Source of the DNA: Sphingomonas sp. NBWT7
Lineage (GTDB): Bacteria > Pseudomonadota > Alphaproteobacteria > Sphingomonadales > Sphingomonadaceae
Assembly (NCBI RefSeq): GCF_014217605.1
Contig: NZ_CP043639.1
Location: 1,511,501 to 1,575,500, forward strand
DNA length: 64,000 nt
Reading direction: 5' to 3'
The position numbers and the translations under genes are program-made. Under the pieces are notes generated by a model. It ran no database searches. It saw only the letters and a list, made by a program, of their open reading frames with translations, and was not told the origin of the DNA. The stretch's first letter is position 1. Every line of letters begins with the position of its first letter. Below are positions 1 to 7,762 of this stretch, piece by piece.

Positions 1-1097
1 ACCGGGATATCGGCGTCCCAGCCGTCGGGCAGCGTGCCCGAGAGGATCGCGTCGACCTCCTTCGCCAGATCGGCATGCTCGCCGCGATACTTCGCAAGGC
101 TCGCCTCCCACGCTTCGCGCAGCGGCACGGCGCGATCCGCCATCGCCTGCTCGAAGCCCTGCTGGACGCCGTCGGGCACGTAGAAGCTCTTGTCGTCGGG
201 CCAGCCATAGGCCTGCTTGGTCAGCTTGACGTTCTCCTCGCCCAGCGCCTCGCCGTGCGCCTTCTCGCTGCCGGCGCGCGGGCTGCCCCAGCCGATCACC
301 GAGTGGACGACGATCAGCGTCGGCCTGTCGTTCGTCGCGCGGAACTGCTCGAACGCGCGCGTCAGCGCGCCGACGTCGTTGGCGTCGTCGACGTGGATCA
401 CCGCCCAGCCGTATGCCTCGAACCGCTTGCCCACGTCCTCGTCGAACGAAAGATCGGTCCCGCCCTCGATAGAGATATGATTGCTGTCGTAGATCCAGCA
501 AAGATTCGCGAGCTTCAAATGCCCGGCAAGGCTCGCCGCCTCCGCCGCGACGCCTTCCATCATGTCGCCGTCGCCGCACAGCGAATAGATATCGTGATCG
601 AACAGCGTGAACCCCGGCTTGTTGTAGCGCGCCGCCATCCAGCGCTCGGCGATCGCCATGCCGACCGAATTGCCGCAGCCCTGGCCGAGCGGCCCGGTCG
701 TCGTCTCGACGCCGACGGTGTGGCTGTATTCGGGATGGCCCGGCGTCTTCGAGTCGAGCTGCCGGAACGCCTTGATGTCGTCGATGCTCACCGCCGGTGC
801 GCCGTCGGGCTGCTTCACACCGGCAAGGTGCAGCAGCGAATAGAGCAGCATCGAGGCGTGCCCCACCGACAGGACGAAACGATCGCGGTTCGGCCAGTGC
901 GGCTGCGCGGGATCGTAGCGCAGGAACTTGGTCCACAGCGTGTGGCCGACGGGGGCGAGCGCCATCGGCGTGCCCGGATGGCCCGAATTGGCCGCCTGCA
1001 CCGCGTCCATCGACAGCGTGCGGATCGTGTCGATCGCCAACCGCTCGGACGATCCGTCCTCGTGCACGCCAGCCGGCGCAGTCTTCGTATCGGTCAT
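1..1097 (-). CDS. tkt: Transketolase, N-terminal part (cut by window edge)
   Basis: Thiamine-diphosphate enzyme that moves two-carbon units between sugars in the pentose phosphate pathway (cytosol). Only the first 365 residues lie in the window; the gene runs off the left edge without a stop. The start is ATG at 1097 (MTDTKTAP). Family marks seen: NSGHPG at residues 37-42 with the substrate/cofactor His, and the TPP/Mg loop GDGDMMEG near residue 174, followed by DSNHIS. Family proteins are usually about 660 residues. rpiA, from the same pathway, lies 0.9 kb away on the same strand. Confidence 0.96.
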   Translation of the reverse strand, partial: MTDTKTAPAGVHEDGSSERLAIDTIRTLSMDAVQAANSGHPGTPMALAPVGHTLWTKFLRYDPAQPHWPNRDRFVLSVGHASMLLYSLLHLAGVKQPDGAPAVSIDDIKAFRQLDSKTPGHPEYSHTVGVETTTGPLGQGCGNSVGMAIAERWMAARYNKPGFTLFDHDIYSLCGDGDMMEGVAAEAASLAGHLKLANLCWIYDSNHISIEGGTDLSFDEDVGKRFEAYGWAVIHVDDANDVGALTRAFEQFRATNDRPTLIVVHSVIGWGSPRAGSEKAHGEALGEENVKLTKQAYGWPDDKSFYVPDGVQQGFEQAMADRAVPLREAWEASLAKYRGEHADLAKEVDAILSGTLPDGWDADIP

Positions 1098-1278
1098 CGG
1101 AGCCCTCGCTAATTCATGGCATCGAACGCGCGGGCCGGGGCCCGGTTGCCGAGTCCCCGCCCCTCTAGTCGCTCGCCTGCGCCCGATCCACCCGCGTTGC
1201 AGCGCCGTAACGACATCGCTTTCGGCCCGTCCCGCGGCTACCGACGGCGTGCGCGTCACCGCGTGTTGGGGGATCGAC

Positions 1279-1995
1279 ATGAACGGGCTTGTTTCGATCG
1301 GCGCGGTGATCGCGATGCTGCTCGGCGTTGGCGCCATCGCAGCGCTGGTTCGCCCCGGCAGGGTTCGCTGGCGCTGGCTGCTCGCCGCCGCCGCCGCGAT
1401 CCTCGTCAACGATGCGCTGCTGACGCGCGTCTATCGCACCATCCCCGATTTCCTTCCCACCGCCGAGTGGAACTGGCAGGGCAAGCTGCTTGCGCTGGCC
1501 GTGACATTGCTCGTCGCCGCGCTGCCCGCGATCGGATGGCGCACCGCGGGGCTGACGCTGCGGCAGGCGCCGCGCAGCCTCGTTGCCGTCGTCCCTGTCA
1601 CGGCGATCTATGCCGCATTGTTCGTCGCGCTCGCGCTGATGCGCCCCGAGGATCCCGCCACGCCCGAGGCGCTCGCCTTCCAGATGACGATGCCGGGGAT
1701 CGAGGAGGAGAGCTTCTACCGCGGCCTCCTGCTGCTGCTGCTTGAGCGCGCCTTTGCCGGCCGCCGCCGCTTCCTGGGCGTCGACTGGAGCCTCGGCGCG
1801 CTGCTGTCCTGCGCCATCTTCGGCCTCGCACACGCCTTCAGCTACGGCGACGAGGGGTTCGCGTTCGAGCCGATGTTCATGGCGCTCACCGCATTCCCCT
1901 CTCTGCTCGCGGTGTGGATCCGGCTGCGCACCGGCAGCGTGCTGATCCCGATCCTGCTGCACAATTTCGGCAACACGATCGGCTTCCTGATCTAG
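1279..1995 (+). CDS. CPBP-family intramembrane glutamic endopeptidase
   Basis: Predicted integral membrane protease of the CPBP (Abi/CAAX-protease-like) family, 238 aa; the substrate cannot be told from sequence. The three family motifs are present: EExxxR as E143-E144-S-F-Y-R148, a later FGLAH block with the second-motif His, and LLHNFGN near the C-terminus. Several hydrophobic segments span the protein from residue 5 on. ATG at 1279 is chosen because GGGGGA lies just upstream; the frame stays open further upstream, but that part overlaps tkt in antisense. Its stop overlaps the stop of convergent rpiA by 4 bp. Confidence 0.85.
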   Translation: MNGLVSIGAVIAMLLGVGAIAALVRPGRVRWRWLLAAAAAILVNDALLTRVYRTIPDFLPTAEWNWQGKLLALAVTLLVAALPAIGWRTAGLTLRQAPRSLVAVVPVTAIYAALFVALALMRPEDPATPEALAFQMTMPGIEEESFYRGLLLLLLERAFAGRRRFLGVDWSLGALLSCAIFGLAHAFSYGDEGFAFEPMFMALTAFPSLLAVWIRLRTGSVLIPILLHNFGNTIGFLI

Positions 1996-2657
1996 CCGCG
2001 CTCCAGCCGCGCGACAACGCCGCCGTCCGCGACATAGGCGGCATCCACCTCGTCGAGGAACAGGCCGTGCCCCAAAGCGCCGGGGATCGCCGCAATCGCC
2101 GCCGCCAGCGCGCGCGGATCGGGCATCGCGGCGAAGCGACAATCGGCAACGAGATTGCCGTTGTCGGTACGGTAGCCCGCGCGCACCGTCACCTCCGCGC
2201 CAAGCCGCTCCAGCCGCGCAACGACAAACGCGCGCGCGAACGGCAGCACCTCCACCGGCAGCTTCGCCGCGCCGATCGCGGCAACGCGCTTCGATCCATC
2301 GGCGATCACGATCATTCGCCGCGCCGCGGCCGCGACCGCCTTCTCGCGCAGCATCGCACCGCCCGCGCCCTTGATCGCCCACAGCCGGTCGTCGATCTCG
2401 TCCGCGCCGTCGATCGCGAGGTCGATCTGCGCGAACTCGGCGAAGTCGCGCACGGCGATTCCGCCCGCGCGAGCCGCCGCGGCGCTCGCCTCGCTCGTCG
2501 CCACCGCCTCGATCGTGAGGCCCGCGCGCACCCGCGCGGCCAACGCCGCGATGGCGAAGGCCGCAGTCGATCCGGTGCCGAGGCCGACGATCATCCCGTC
2601 GCGCACCTCGTCCACCGCCGCCGCCGCGGCCAGCCTCTTGTCATCCTCGACGCTCAT
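1992..2657 (-). CDS. rpiA: Ribose-5-phosphate isomerase A
   Basis: Interconverts ribose-5-phosphate and ribulose-5-phosphate in the non-oxidative pentose phosphate pathway. 221 aa, normal for RpiA. Family marks: phosphate-binding GLGTGST at 25-31, DGADEID at 83-89, and KGAGGAMLREK at 96-106, which carries the catalytic Glu (E105). Start ATG at 2657, 33 bp downstream of the crotonase stop, so the two genes may be co-transcribed. It ends convergently into the CPBP gene with a 4-bp overlap. Confidence 0.97.
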   Translation of the reverse strand: MSVEDDKRLAAAAAVDEVRDGMIVGLGTGSTAAFAIAALAARVRAGLTIEAVATSEASAAAARAGGIAVRDFAEFAQIDLAIDGADEIDDRLWAIKGAGGAMLREKAVAAAARRMIVIADGSKRVAAIGAAKLPVEVLPFARAFVVARLERLGAEVTVRAGYRTDNGNLVADCRFAAMPDPRALAAAIAAIPGALGHGLFLDEVDAAYVADGGVVARLERG

Positions 2658-2690
2658 GCCGCCTCACAACGCGGCAGGCGCGTCATCGGA

Positions 2691-3584
2691 TCAGCCGTAT
2701 TTCTGCTCTTCCCACCACGGGAAATAGTCCGGCATATTGGCGGAAACCTTGTCGGGATAGCTCGGCTGGCGCTTCTCGAGGAACGACGTGACGCCTTCCT
2801 TGGCGTCGCCCGACCGCCCGCGTGACAGGATCGCGCGGCTGTCGATCTTGTGCGCATCCATCGGGTGGCTCATGCCCAGGCCACGCCACAGCATCTGCCG
2901 CGTCAGCGCGACGGAGACCGGCGCGGTATTGTCGGCGATCTCGCGCGCCAGCGCATTGGCGGTCGCGAGCAGGTCGGCACCCGGCACCACCTGCTTCACC
3001 AGCTTACCGTTCAGCGCCTCCTGCGCGTCGAACACACGCCCCGAATAGCACCACTCGAGCGCTTGGCTGATCCCCACGACGCGCGGCAGGAAGAAGCTCG
3101 ACGCCGCCTCCGGCACGATGCCGCGCCGCGCGAAAACGAAGCCGAAGCGCGCCGTGTCGCTGGCGATACGGATGTCCATCGCCAGCTGCATCGTCGATCC
3201 GATGCCCACCGCCGGGCCGTTCACCGCCGCGATTACCGGCTTCAGGCATTCGAAGATGCGCAGCGTCAGCCGCCCGCCGCCGTCGCGCGCCTCCTCCATT
3301 TCGTAGGTCAGGCCGCCCTGCCCGCTGCCTTTGTCGGGGCGGTCGCTGCGGTTGTCGTAATCGAACGTCTTCGCGCCTGCCGACAGGTCCGCGCCGGCGC
3401 AGAAGGCCCGCCCCGCACCGGTCACGATCACCGCGCGCACGTCGTCGTCGGCGTCGATCTTGTCGAACGCGTCGATCATCTCGGCCATCATCGTGCCGGT
3501 GAACGCGTTGAGCTTCTCGGGCCGGTTGAGCGTGATGGTCGCGATGCCGTCCTTCACGTCGTAGATGATCTGCTCGTAAGCCAC
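2691..3584 (-). CDS. Crotonase (enoyl-CoA hydratase/isomerase family) protein
   Basis: 297-aa crotonase-fold acyl-CoA enzyme. GTG at 3584 is chosen because GGGAGAGG precedes it; 18 more upstream codons are open but look non-native. The oxyanion-hole segments are FCAGADL at 61-67 and NGPAVGIG at 122-129. Aligned by eye to rat enoyl-CoA hydratase, the first catalytic Glu (rat E144) falls on a Phe-Val-Phe stretch before RRGIVPE, while the second Glu (rat E164) is matched in ALEW. The reaction may therefore be isomerase-like or otherwise differ from simple hydration. Next to it, divergently, is a MaoC hydratase and a thiolase, so fatty-acid or storage-polymer metabolism is likely. Confidence 0.88.
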   Translation of the reverse strand: MAYEQIIYDVKDGIATITLNRPEKLNAFTGTMMAEMIDAFDKIDADDDVRAVIVTGAGRAFCAGADLSAGAKTFDYDNRSDRPDKGSGQGGLTYEMEEARDGGGRLTLRIFECLKPVIAAVNGPAVGIGSTMQLAMDIRIASDTARFGFVFARRGIVPEAASSFFLPRVVGISQALEWCYSGRVFDAQEALNGKLVKQVVPGADLLATANALAREIADNTAPVSVALTRQMLWRGLGMSHPMDAHKIDSRAILSRGRSGDAKEGVTSFLEKRQPSYPDKVSANMPDYFPWWEEQKYG

Positions 3585-3623
3585 GCTTGCCTCTCCCAAA
3601 GCGCCGCTGCGATCGCGGCCGTC

Positions 3624-3653
3624 GCGCCACCATAACATTATTTATGGTGGCGC
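3624..3653. promoter_or_regulatory. Perfect 12-bp inverted repeat in a divergent promoter region
   Basis: The arms GCGCCACCATAA (3624-3635) and TTATGGTGGCGC (3642-3653) are perfect inverted copies with a 6-bp A+T spacer. The dyad lies 40 bp upstream of the crotonase start and 170 bp upstream of the MaoC start, in the 241-bp gap between these divergent genes. The form suits an operator for a dimeric repressor of acyl-CoA metabolism, such as a TetR-type protein. No regulator gene lies next to it. Confidence 0.55.
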
Positions 3654-3825
3654 ACGCAAGCGGCCGGCGCCGCGGTGACGCTTTTAGAAGATCGGGTCCG
3701 CCCCGCACGCTTTGGCGGTCACCTGCTTTGGAGCTTCCGGTCCAGCAGGCTTGCGAGGTCAAAGCCCCGCGCCTAGAGGGTCGCGGAGCCCCGCGCAGGG
3801 GGCGGCAGGCCAAAGGGGAAACCTA

Positions 3826-4275
3826 GTGACGGCAGACGAGATGAAGGCCGCGATCGGCAAGGAAAGCGTGTCCGAGTGGGTCGAAGTAACGCAGGAGATG
3901 ATCAACAAGTTCGCCGATGCGACGGGCGATCATCAGTTCATCCACATCGATCCCGTCCGCGCCAAGGAAACGCCGTTCGGCACGACCATCGCGCATGGCT
4001 TCCTCACGCTCTCGCTGCTGCCGCTGCTGTCGGCGAAGAACCCGGACATGCCGCGCCTCGACGGCGTCAAGATGGGCGTCAACTACGGCGGCAACAAGGT
4101 GCGCTTCCTCGCCCCCGTGCCGTCGGGCTCGAAGGTGCGCGGCCGCTCGAAGCTGACTGAGTTCGAGGAAAAGCGCCCCGGCCAGTACCAGTTCACGACC
4201 GAGACGACGATCGAGATCGAGGGCTCGCAGAAGCCGGCAATGATCGCCGAGTGGATCACGCAGGTGTTCGCCTGA
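3826..4275 (+). CDS. MaoC-family hot-dog dehydratase
   Basis: 149-aa single hot-dog-fold protein of the MaoC / (R)-specific enoyl-CoA hydratase type, which hydrates trans-2-enoyl-CoA in beta-oxidation or supplies (R)-3-hydroxyacyl-CoA for polyhydroxyalkanoate synthesis. The hydratase signature is clear: D35-x4-H40 in DATGDHQFIHIDP, followed by GTTIAHGF. GTG at 3826 is preferred because AAAGGGGAA lies 6 bp before it; ATG at 3841 is an alternative five codons in. A thiolase follows 87 bp downstream on the same strand, so the two may form an operon. Confidence 0.9.
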   Translation: MTADEMKAAIGKESVSEWVEVTQEMINKFADATGDHQFIHIDPVRAKETPFGTTIAHGFLTLSLLPLLSAKNPDMPRLDGVKMGVNYGGNKVRFLAPVPSGSKVRGRSKLTEFEEKRPGQYQFTTETTIEIEGSQKPAMIAEWITQVFA

Positions 4276-4362
4276 TCCAGCACTGACCGCCGCCCTCCCC
4301 GGGAAAGCGCAGGCCGCACTTCCGCGGCCGGCCGGCAACCGATACCGAAGGACAATCCAATC

Positions 4363-5541
4363 ATGCGTTCCGCCGTCATCGTCTCCACCGCCCGCACGCC
4401 GATCGGCCGTGCCTATCGCGGCGCCTTCAACAACACGCTGTCGCCGACGCTCGCCAGCCACGCGCTCAAGGCTGCGGTGGAGCGCGCCGAGATCGACGGC
4501 GGTGAAGTGCAGGACGTGGTGATGGGCGCCGCGCTTCAGCAGGGCGCGCAGGCGACCAACATCGCGCGCACCTCCCTGCTCCGCGCCGGCCTGCCGACCT
4601 CGGTCTCGGGTATGTCGCTCGATCGCCAGTGCGCCTCGGGGCTGATGGCAATCGCCACCGCCGCGAAGCAGATCATCGTCGACAACATGGACGTGACGAT
4701 CGGCGCCGGCGTTGATTCGATCAGCATCGTCCAGACGCCGCAGATGCGCGTGCAGCCCGACCCCGAACTGGTCGCGATGCACAAGGACATCTACATGCCG
4801 ATGCTGCAGACTGCCGAGGTCGTCGCCAAGCGCTACGGCATCAGCCGCGATGCGCAGGACGAATACGGCTACCAGTCGCAGATGCGAACCGCCGCCGCGC
4901 AGGCCGCCGGCAAGTTCGACGACGAGATCGTTCCCGTCACCGCCAACATGGCGGTGGTGAATAAGGAGACCAAGGAAGTCTCCTACAAAGAAGTGACGCT
5001 GTCGAAGGACGAGGGCAACCGCGCCGACACGACGCTGGAGGGCCTGAAGGCGCTCAAGCCCGTCCTCGGCCCCGATCTCAACATCACCGCCGGCAACGCC
5101 TCGCAGCTGTCGGACGGCGCGTCAGCCAGCGTGCTGATGGAGGAGAAGGTCGCCGCGCAGAAGGGTCTCACCCCGCTCGGCCGCTACGTCGGCATGGCGG
5201 TCGCCGGCACCGAGCCCGACGAGATGGGCATCGGCCCGGTCTTCGCGATCCCCAAGCTGCTCGAGCGCTTCAACCTCAAGATGGACGACATCGGCTTGTG
5301 GGAGCTCAACGAGGCGTTCGCGGTGCAGGTGCTGTACTGCCGCGACAAGCTCGGCATTCCTGACGAGCTGCTCAACGTCAACGGCGGCGCGATCTCGATC
5401 GGCCACCCCTATGGCATGTCGGGCGCCCGCATGACCGGCCACGCCCTGATCGAGGGCAAGCGCCGCGGCGCCAAGTACGTCGTCGTCACGATGTGCGTCG
5501 GCGGCGGCATGGGCGCGGCGGGGCTGTTCGAAGTCCTCTGA
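4363..5541 (+). CDS. Acetyl-CoA C-acyltransferase (thiolase)
   Basis: 392-aa thiolase-family enzyme that condenses or cleaves acyl-CoA. All three active-site elements are seen: nucleophile C90 in LDRQCASG, H348 in ISIGHPYG, and C378 in MCVGGGMG. The length is typical. AAGGA lies a few bases before the ATG. It cannot be told by eye whether it works in beta-oxidation or as the biosynthetic PhaA-type enzyme; the neighbouring MaoC hydratase and nearby phaZ fit either. A strong hairpin terminator follows. Confidence 0.94.
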   Translation: MRSAVIVSTARTPIGRAYRGAFNNTLSPTLASHALKAAVERAEIDGGEVQDVVMGAALQQGAQATNIARTSLLRAGLPTSVSGMSLDRQCASGLMAIATAAKQIIVDNMDVTIGAGVDSISIVQTPQMRVQPDPELVAMHKDIYMPMLQTAEVVAKRYGISRDAQDEYGYQSQMRTAAAQAAGKFDDEIVPVTANMAVVNKETKEVSYKEVTLSKDEGNRADTTLEGLKALKPVLGPDLNITAGNASQLSDGASASVLMEEKVAAQKGLTPLGRYVGMAVAGTEPDEMGIGPVFAIPKLLERFNLKMDDIGLWELNEAFAVQVLYCRDKLGIPDELLNVNGGAISIGHPYGMSGARMTGHALIEGKRRGAKYVVVTMCVGGGMGAAGLFEVL

Positions 5542-5585
5542 GCTTCTATCAAGGGCGGGGCGGCACGCCTGTCCCGCCCGCTACG

Positions 5586-5622
5586 CGAAGCCCCCGGTCG
5601 CCGTACGCGACCGGGGGCTTCG
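5586..5622 (+). terminator. Hairpin terminator after the thiolase gene
   Basis: A perfect 15-bp stem (CGAAGCCCCCGGTCG at 5586-5600 with its complement at 5608-5622) and a 7-nt loop, 45 bp after the thiolase stop. The T run after it is weak. Confidence 0.75.
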
Positions 5623-5703
5623 GTCGTTTCGGGCCCGCAAGATCGCAACCAACCTTGATCCGTGTCGTTCTCCCGGCTGATCCATCCCAAGGAGAGCAGA
5701 GAC

Positions 5704-6180
5704 ATGGCCGATCACGACAATCCGCAGGAAGTCGCCGAAACCTTCCTCAAGAAGCTCGAAGAGAGCCCCTTCATCATGATCGGCCTGATGGACGGCAACC
5801 ATTCGGAGCCGATGAACGTCAAGCTCGACGATGCGCAGCCCAACACGCTGTTCATTTTCTCCGCGCACGACAACCGCATCGCCAAGGGCGGCGAGGCGAT
5901 GGCGCAGTTCGTCGGTAAGGGCCACGATTTCTTCGGCTGCCTGTCGGGCCGCGTGTCGCAGGAGACCAATCAGGCGACGTTCGACAAGCTGTGGGACAAC
6001 CGCGTCGAGGCATGGTTCCCGAATGGCAAGGCCGATGCGCGCCTCAACCGCTTCGATATCACCTCGGCCGAGCTGTGGGAGACTGACGTATCGCTCAGCG
6101 GCCGCCTCAAGATGCTCTTCGGCGGCACGATCAAGGCGTCGGAATCGTCGAGCCACGCCAAGGTCGGCTCGATCGCCTGA
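5704..6180 (+). CDS. Pyridoxamine 5'-phosphate oxidase-like (general stress protein 26 type)
   Basis: 158-aa protein with the split-barrel flavin-binding fold of the pyridoxamine-phosphate-oxidase-like family, in the subgroup called general stress protein 26. These proteins bind flavin or related cofactors; the reaction is unknown. The start ATG at 5704 follows AAGGAGAGCAGAGAC. Matching segments are FLKKLEESPFIMIGLMDG at the N-terminus, FIFSAHDN, and the downstream DKLWDNRVEAWFPNGK. The gene stands alone, bounded on both sides by hairpin terminators. Confidence 0.85.
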   Translation: MADHDNPQEVAETFLKKLEESPFIMIGLMDGNHSEPMNVKLDDAQPNTLFIFSAHDNRIAKGGEAMAQFVGKGHDFFGCLSGRVSQETNQATFDKLWDNRVEAWFPNGKADARLNRFDITSAELWETDVSLSGRLKMLFGGTIKASESSSHAKVGSIA

Positions 6181-6223
6181 TCCAACCCCGGCAGGCCGCT
6201 TGGCGCCCTGCCGCTGAATGCGA

Positions 6224-6257
6224 ACGGCGCGTGCTATCCGCAGCACGCGCCGTTTTT
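6224..6257 (+). terminator. Rho-independent terminator after the stress-protein gene
   Basis: A 12-bp stem ACGGCGCGTGCT / AGCACGCGCCGT (6224-6235 and 6242-6253) with a 6-nt loop, followed by TTTT and a TG-rich stretch, 43 bp after the stop codon. Confidence 0.85.
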
Positions 6258-6415
6258 GTGTGTGCAATCGATCGCGGCTCGAGCTTATTACGATCGGCGA
6301 CGCCGATCGACGATCGATACCCGCACGTCACGGCTGGTGATAGCGTAGTGCCAGCGAATTAAAGGATCGCGAGAGGCGACCCTGCCCCGGGGCCAGGCTA
6401 CCCTTAGGCGACGCC

Positions 6416-7633
6416 TCAATCGTGCGCGGTGATCCACTCTTCCACCACCGGGGCGATCCGATCGCGCCACTTCGATCCGTTGAAGATCCCGTAGTGGCCG
6501 ACACTCTCTGCCATATGGTAGCGCTTCTTGTCGGCCGGCAAATTGCGCGCCAGCGACAGCGCCGCCTTGGTCTGGCCCAGCCCCGAGATATCGTCGCGCT
6601 CGCCCTCGATCGCGAGGATGCCGATGTCGGTGATCGCGCCGGGATCGATCGGCTCGCTCCGGTGGCGCATCGTACCGTTGGGCAGCGCGTGCGTCTGAAA
6701 GACAAGATCGACCGTCTGAAGGTAGAATTCCGCCGTCATGTCGCACACCGCGCGATATTCGTCGTAGAATTCCTTGGTCGCGTCCGCGCTCTCGCCGTCG
6801 CCGCGGACGAGATGTTTGAACATCTCCCAATGGCTCATCATGTGGTTGCCGAGGTTCATCGACATGAAGCCGGTCAATTGCAGGAAGCCGGGATAGACCT
6901 GACGTCCCGCGCCCGGATACATCGCCGGCACCGTCGCGATCACGTTCTGCTCGAACCATGCGTGCGGGCGCTGCGTCGCAAGTAGGTTCACCGCGGTCGG
7001 CGCCTCGCGCGTGTCGATCGGCCCGCCCATCATCGTCAGCGTCCGCGGCCGACAGGGGTGCGCCTTGGCACTCATCAGGCAGGCGGCGGCATAGGCGGGC
7101 ACCGATGGCTGGCACACCGCCAGCATGTGCGCGCCCGGCCCGATATGCTCGAGGAACGCGACGAGGTAATCGACGTAATCGTCGAGGTCGAACCGCCCAT
7201 CGCTCGTCGGCACCAGCTTCGCGTCGCGCCAGTCGGTAATGTACACGTCGGCGAATGGCAGCATCCGTTCCACCGTGCCGCGCAGCAGCGTCGCGTAATG
7301 GCCCGACATCGGCGCGACGATCAGCAGCCGCGGCCTGCCCTCGATGCCGTCGCGCGTGAAGCGCTTCAGCTGGCCGAACGGCTTCTGCAACACGATCTGC
7401 TCGTGAACCGCGACGCGCCGCCCGTCGATCGTCGTATGATCGAACCCGAACGCCGGCTTGCCGCGCGATGCCGCCGCGTGCGCGAACACGTCGAGCGCCG
7501 ACGCGATCACCTGCCCGCCGCCGAAATAGGCGAACGGGTTTGCCGGATTGCTCAGCATTCCCGCGCCGAAATTGGCCATCGCGCTGGCGGTGGCAAGCAT
7601 GGAACGCTGAAATTCATAGGCGTCGTAGAGCAT
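6416..7633 (-). CDS. phaZ: Intracellular polyhydroxyalkanoate depolymerase
   Basis: 405-aa alpha/beta-hydrolase that mobilises stored poly-3-hydroxybutyrate in the cytosol. The nucleophile box reads AVCQPSVPA with C174 in place of the usual lipase Ser, which is the hallmark of intracellular PhaZ. The C-terminal half carries LAIEGERDDISG and the His region MAESVGHYGIFNG. The N-terminus MLYDAYEFQRS is typical of the family, supporting ATG at 7633; the long open frame upstream of it is antisense to the ABC transporter. A TTGTGCA-type dyad lies 44 bp upstream. Confidence 0.93.
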   Translation of the reverse strand: MLYDAYEFQRSMLATASAMANFGAGMLSNPANPFAYFGGGQVIASALDVFAHAAASRGKPAFGFDHTTIDGRRVAVHEQIVLQKPFGQLKRFTRDGIEGRPRLLIVAPMSGHYATLLRGTVERMLPFADVYITDWRDAKLVPTSDGRFDLDDYVDYLVAFLEHIGPGAHMLAVCQPSVPAYAAACLMSAKAHPCRPRTLTMMGGPIDTREAPTAVNLLATQRPHAWFEQNVIATVPAMYPGAGRQVYPGFLQLTGFMSMNLGNHMMSHWEMFKHLVRGDGESADATKEFYDEYRAVCDMTAEFYLQTVDLVFQTHALPNGTMRHRSEPIDPGAITDIGILAIEGERDDISGLGQTKAALSLARNLPADKKRYHMAESVGHYGIFNGSKWRDRIAPVVEEWITAHD

Positions 7634-7676
7634 CGGGTATCCTGACCGCGGGTTCGACGGACGTGTCGTAACGCAA

Positions 7677-7692
7677 TTGTGCAACTGCACAA
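7677..7692. promoter_or_regulatory. TTGTGCA/TGCACAA dyad upstream of phaZ (PhaR-operator-like)
   Basis: TTGTGCAACTGCACAA is a perfect 7-2-7 inverted repeat between phaZ (starts at 7633, minus) and the divergent ABC exporter (7763). TGC...GCA dyads are the known type of target of PhaR, the PHA-responsive repressor of alphaproteobacteria. The assignment to PhaR is inference from its position beside phaZ. Confidence 0.55.
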
Positions 7693-7762
7693 CGGGGCTG
7701 GGACACGATGGCTCCGGCGGGTGGCCGTTGAGCCACAGTCGCGCCGCTGCTAGGCCGCGGCG

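Noticed and set aside
1165..2382. A 405-codon minus-strand frame over the CPBP gene and rpiA
   Set aside because: Out of frame with rpiA and antisense to the CPBP gene; low-complexity Arg/Gly composition.
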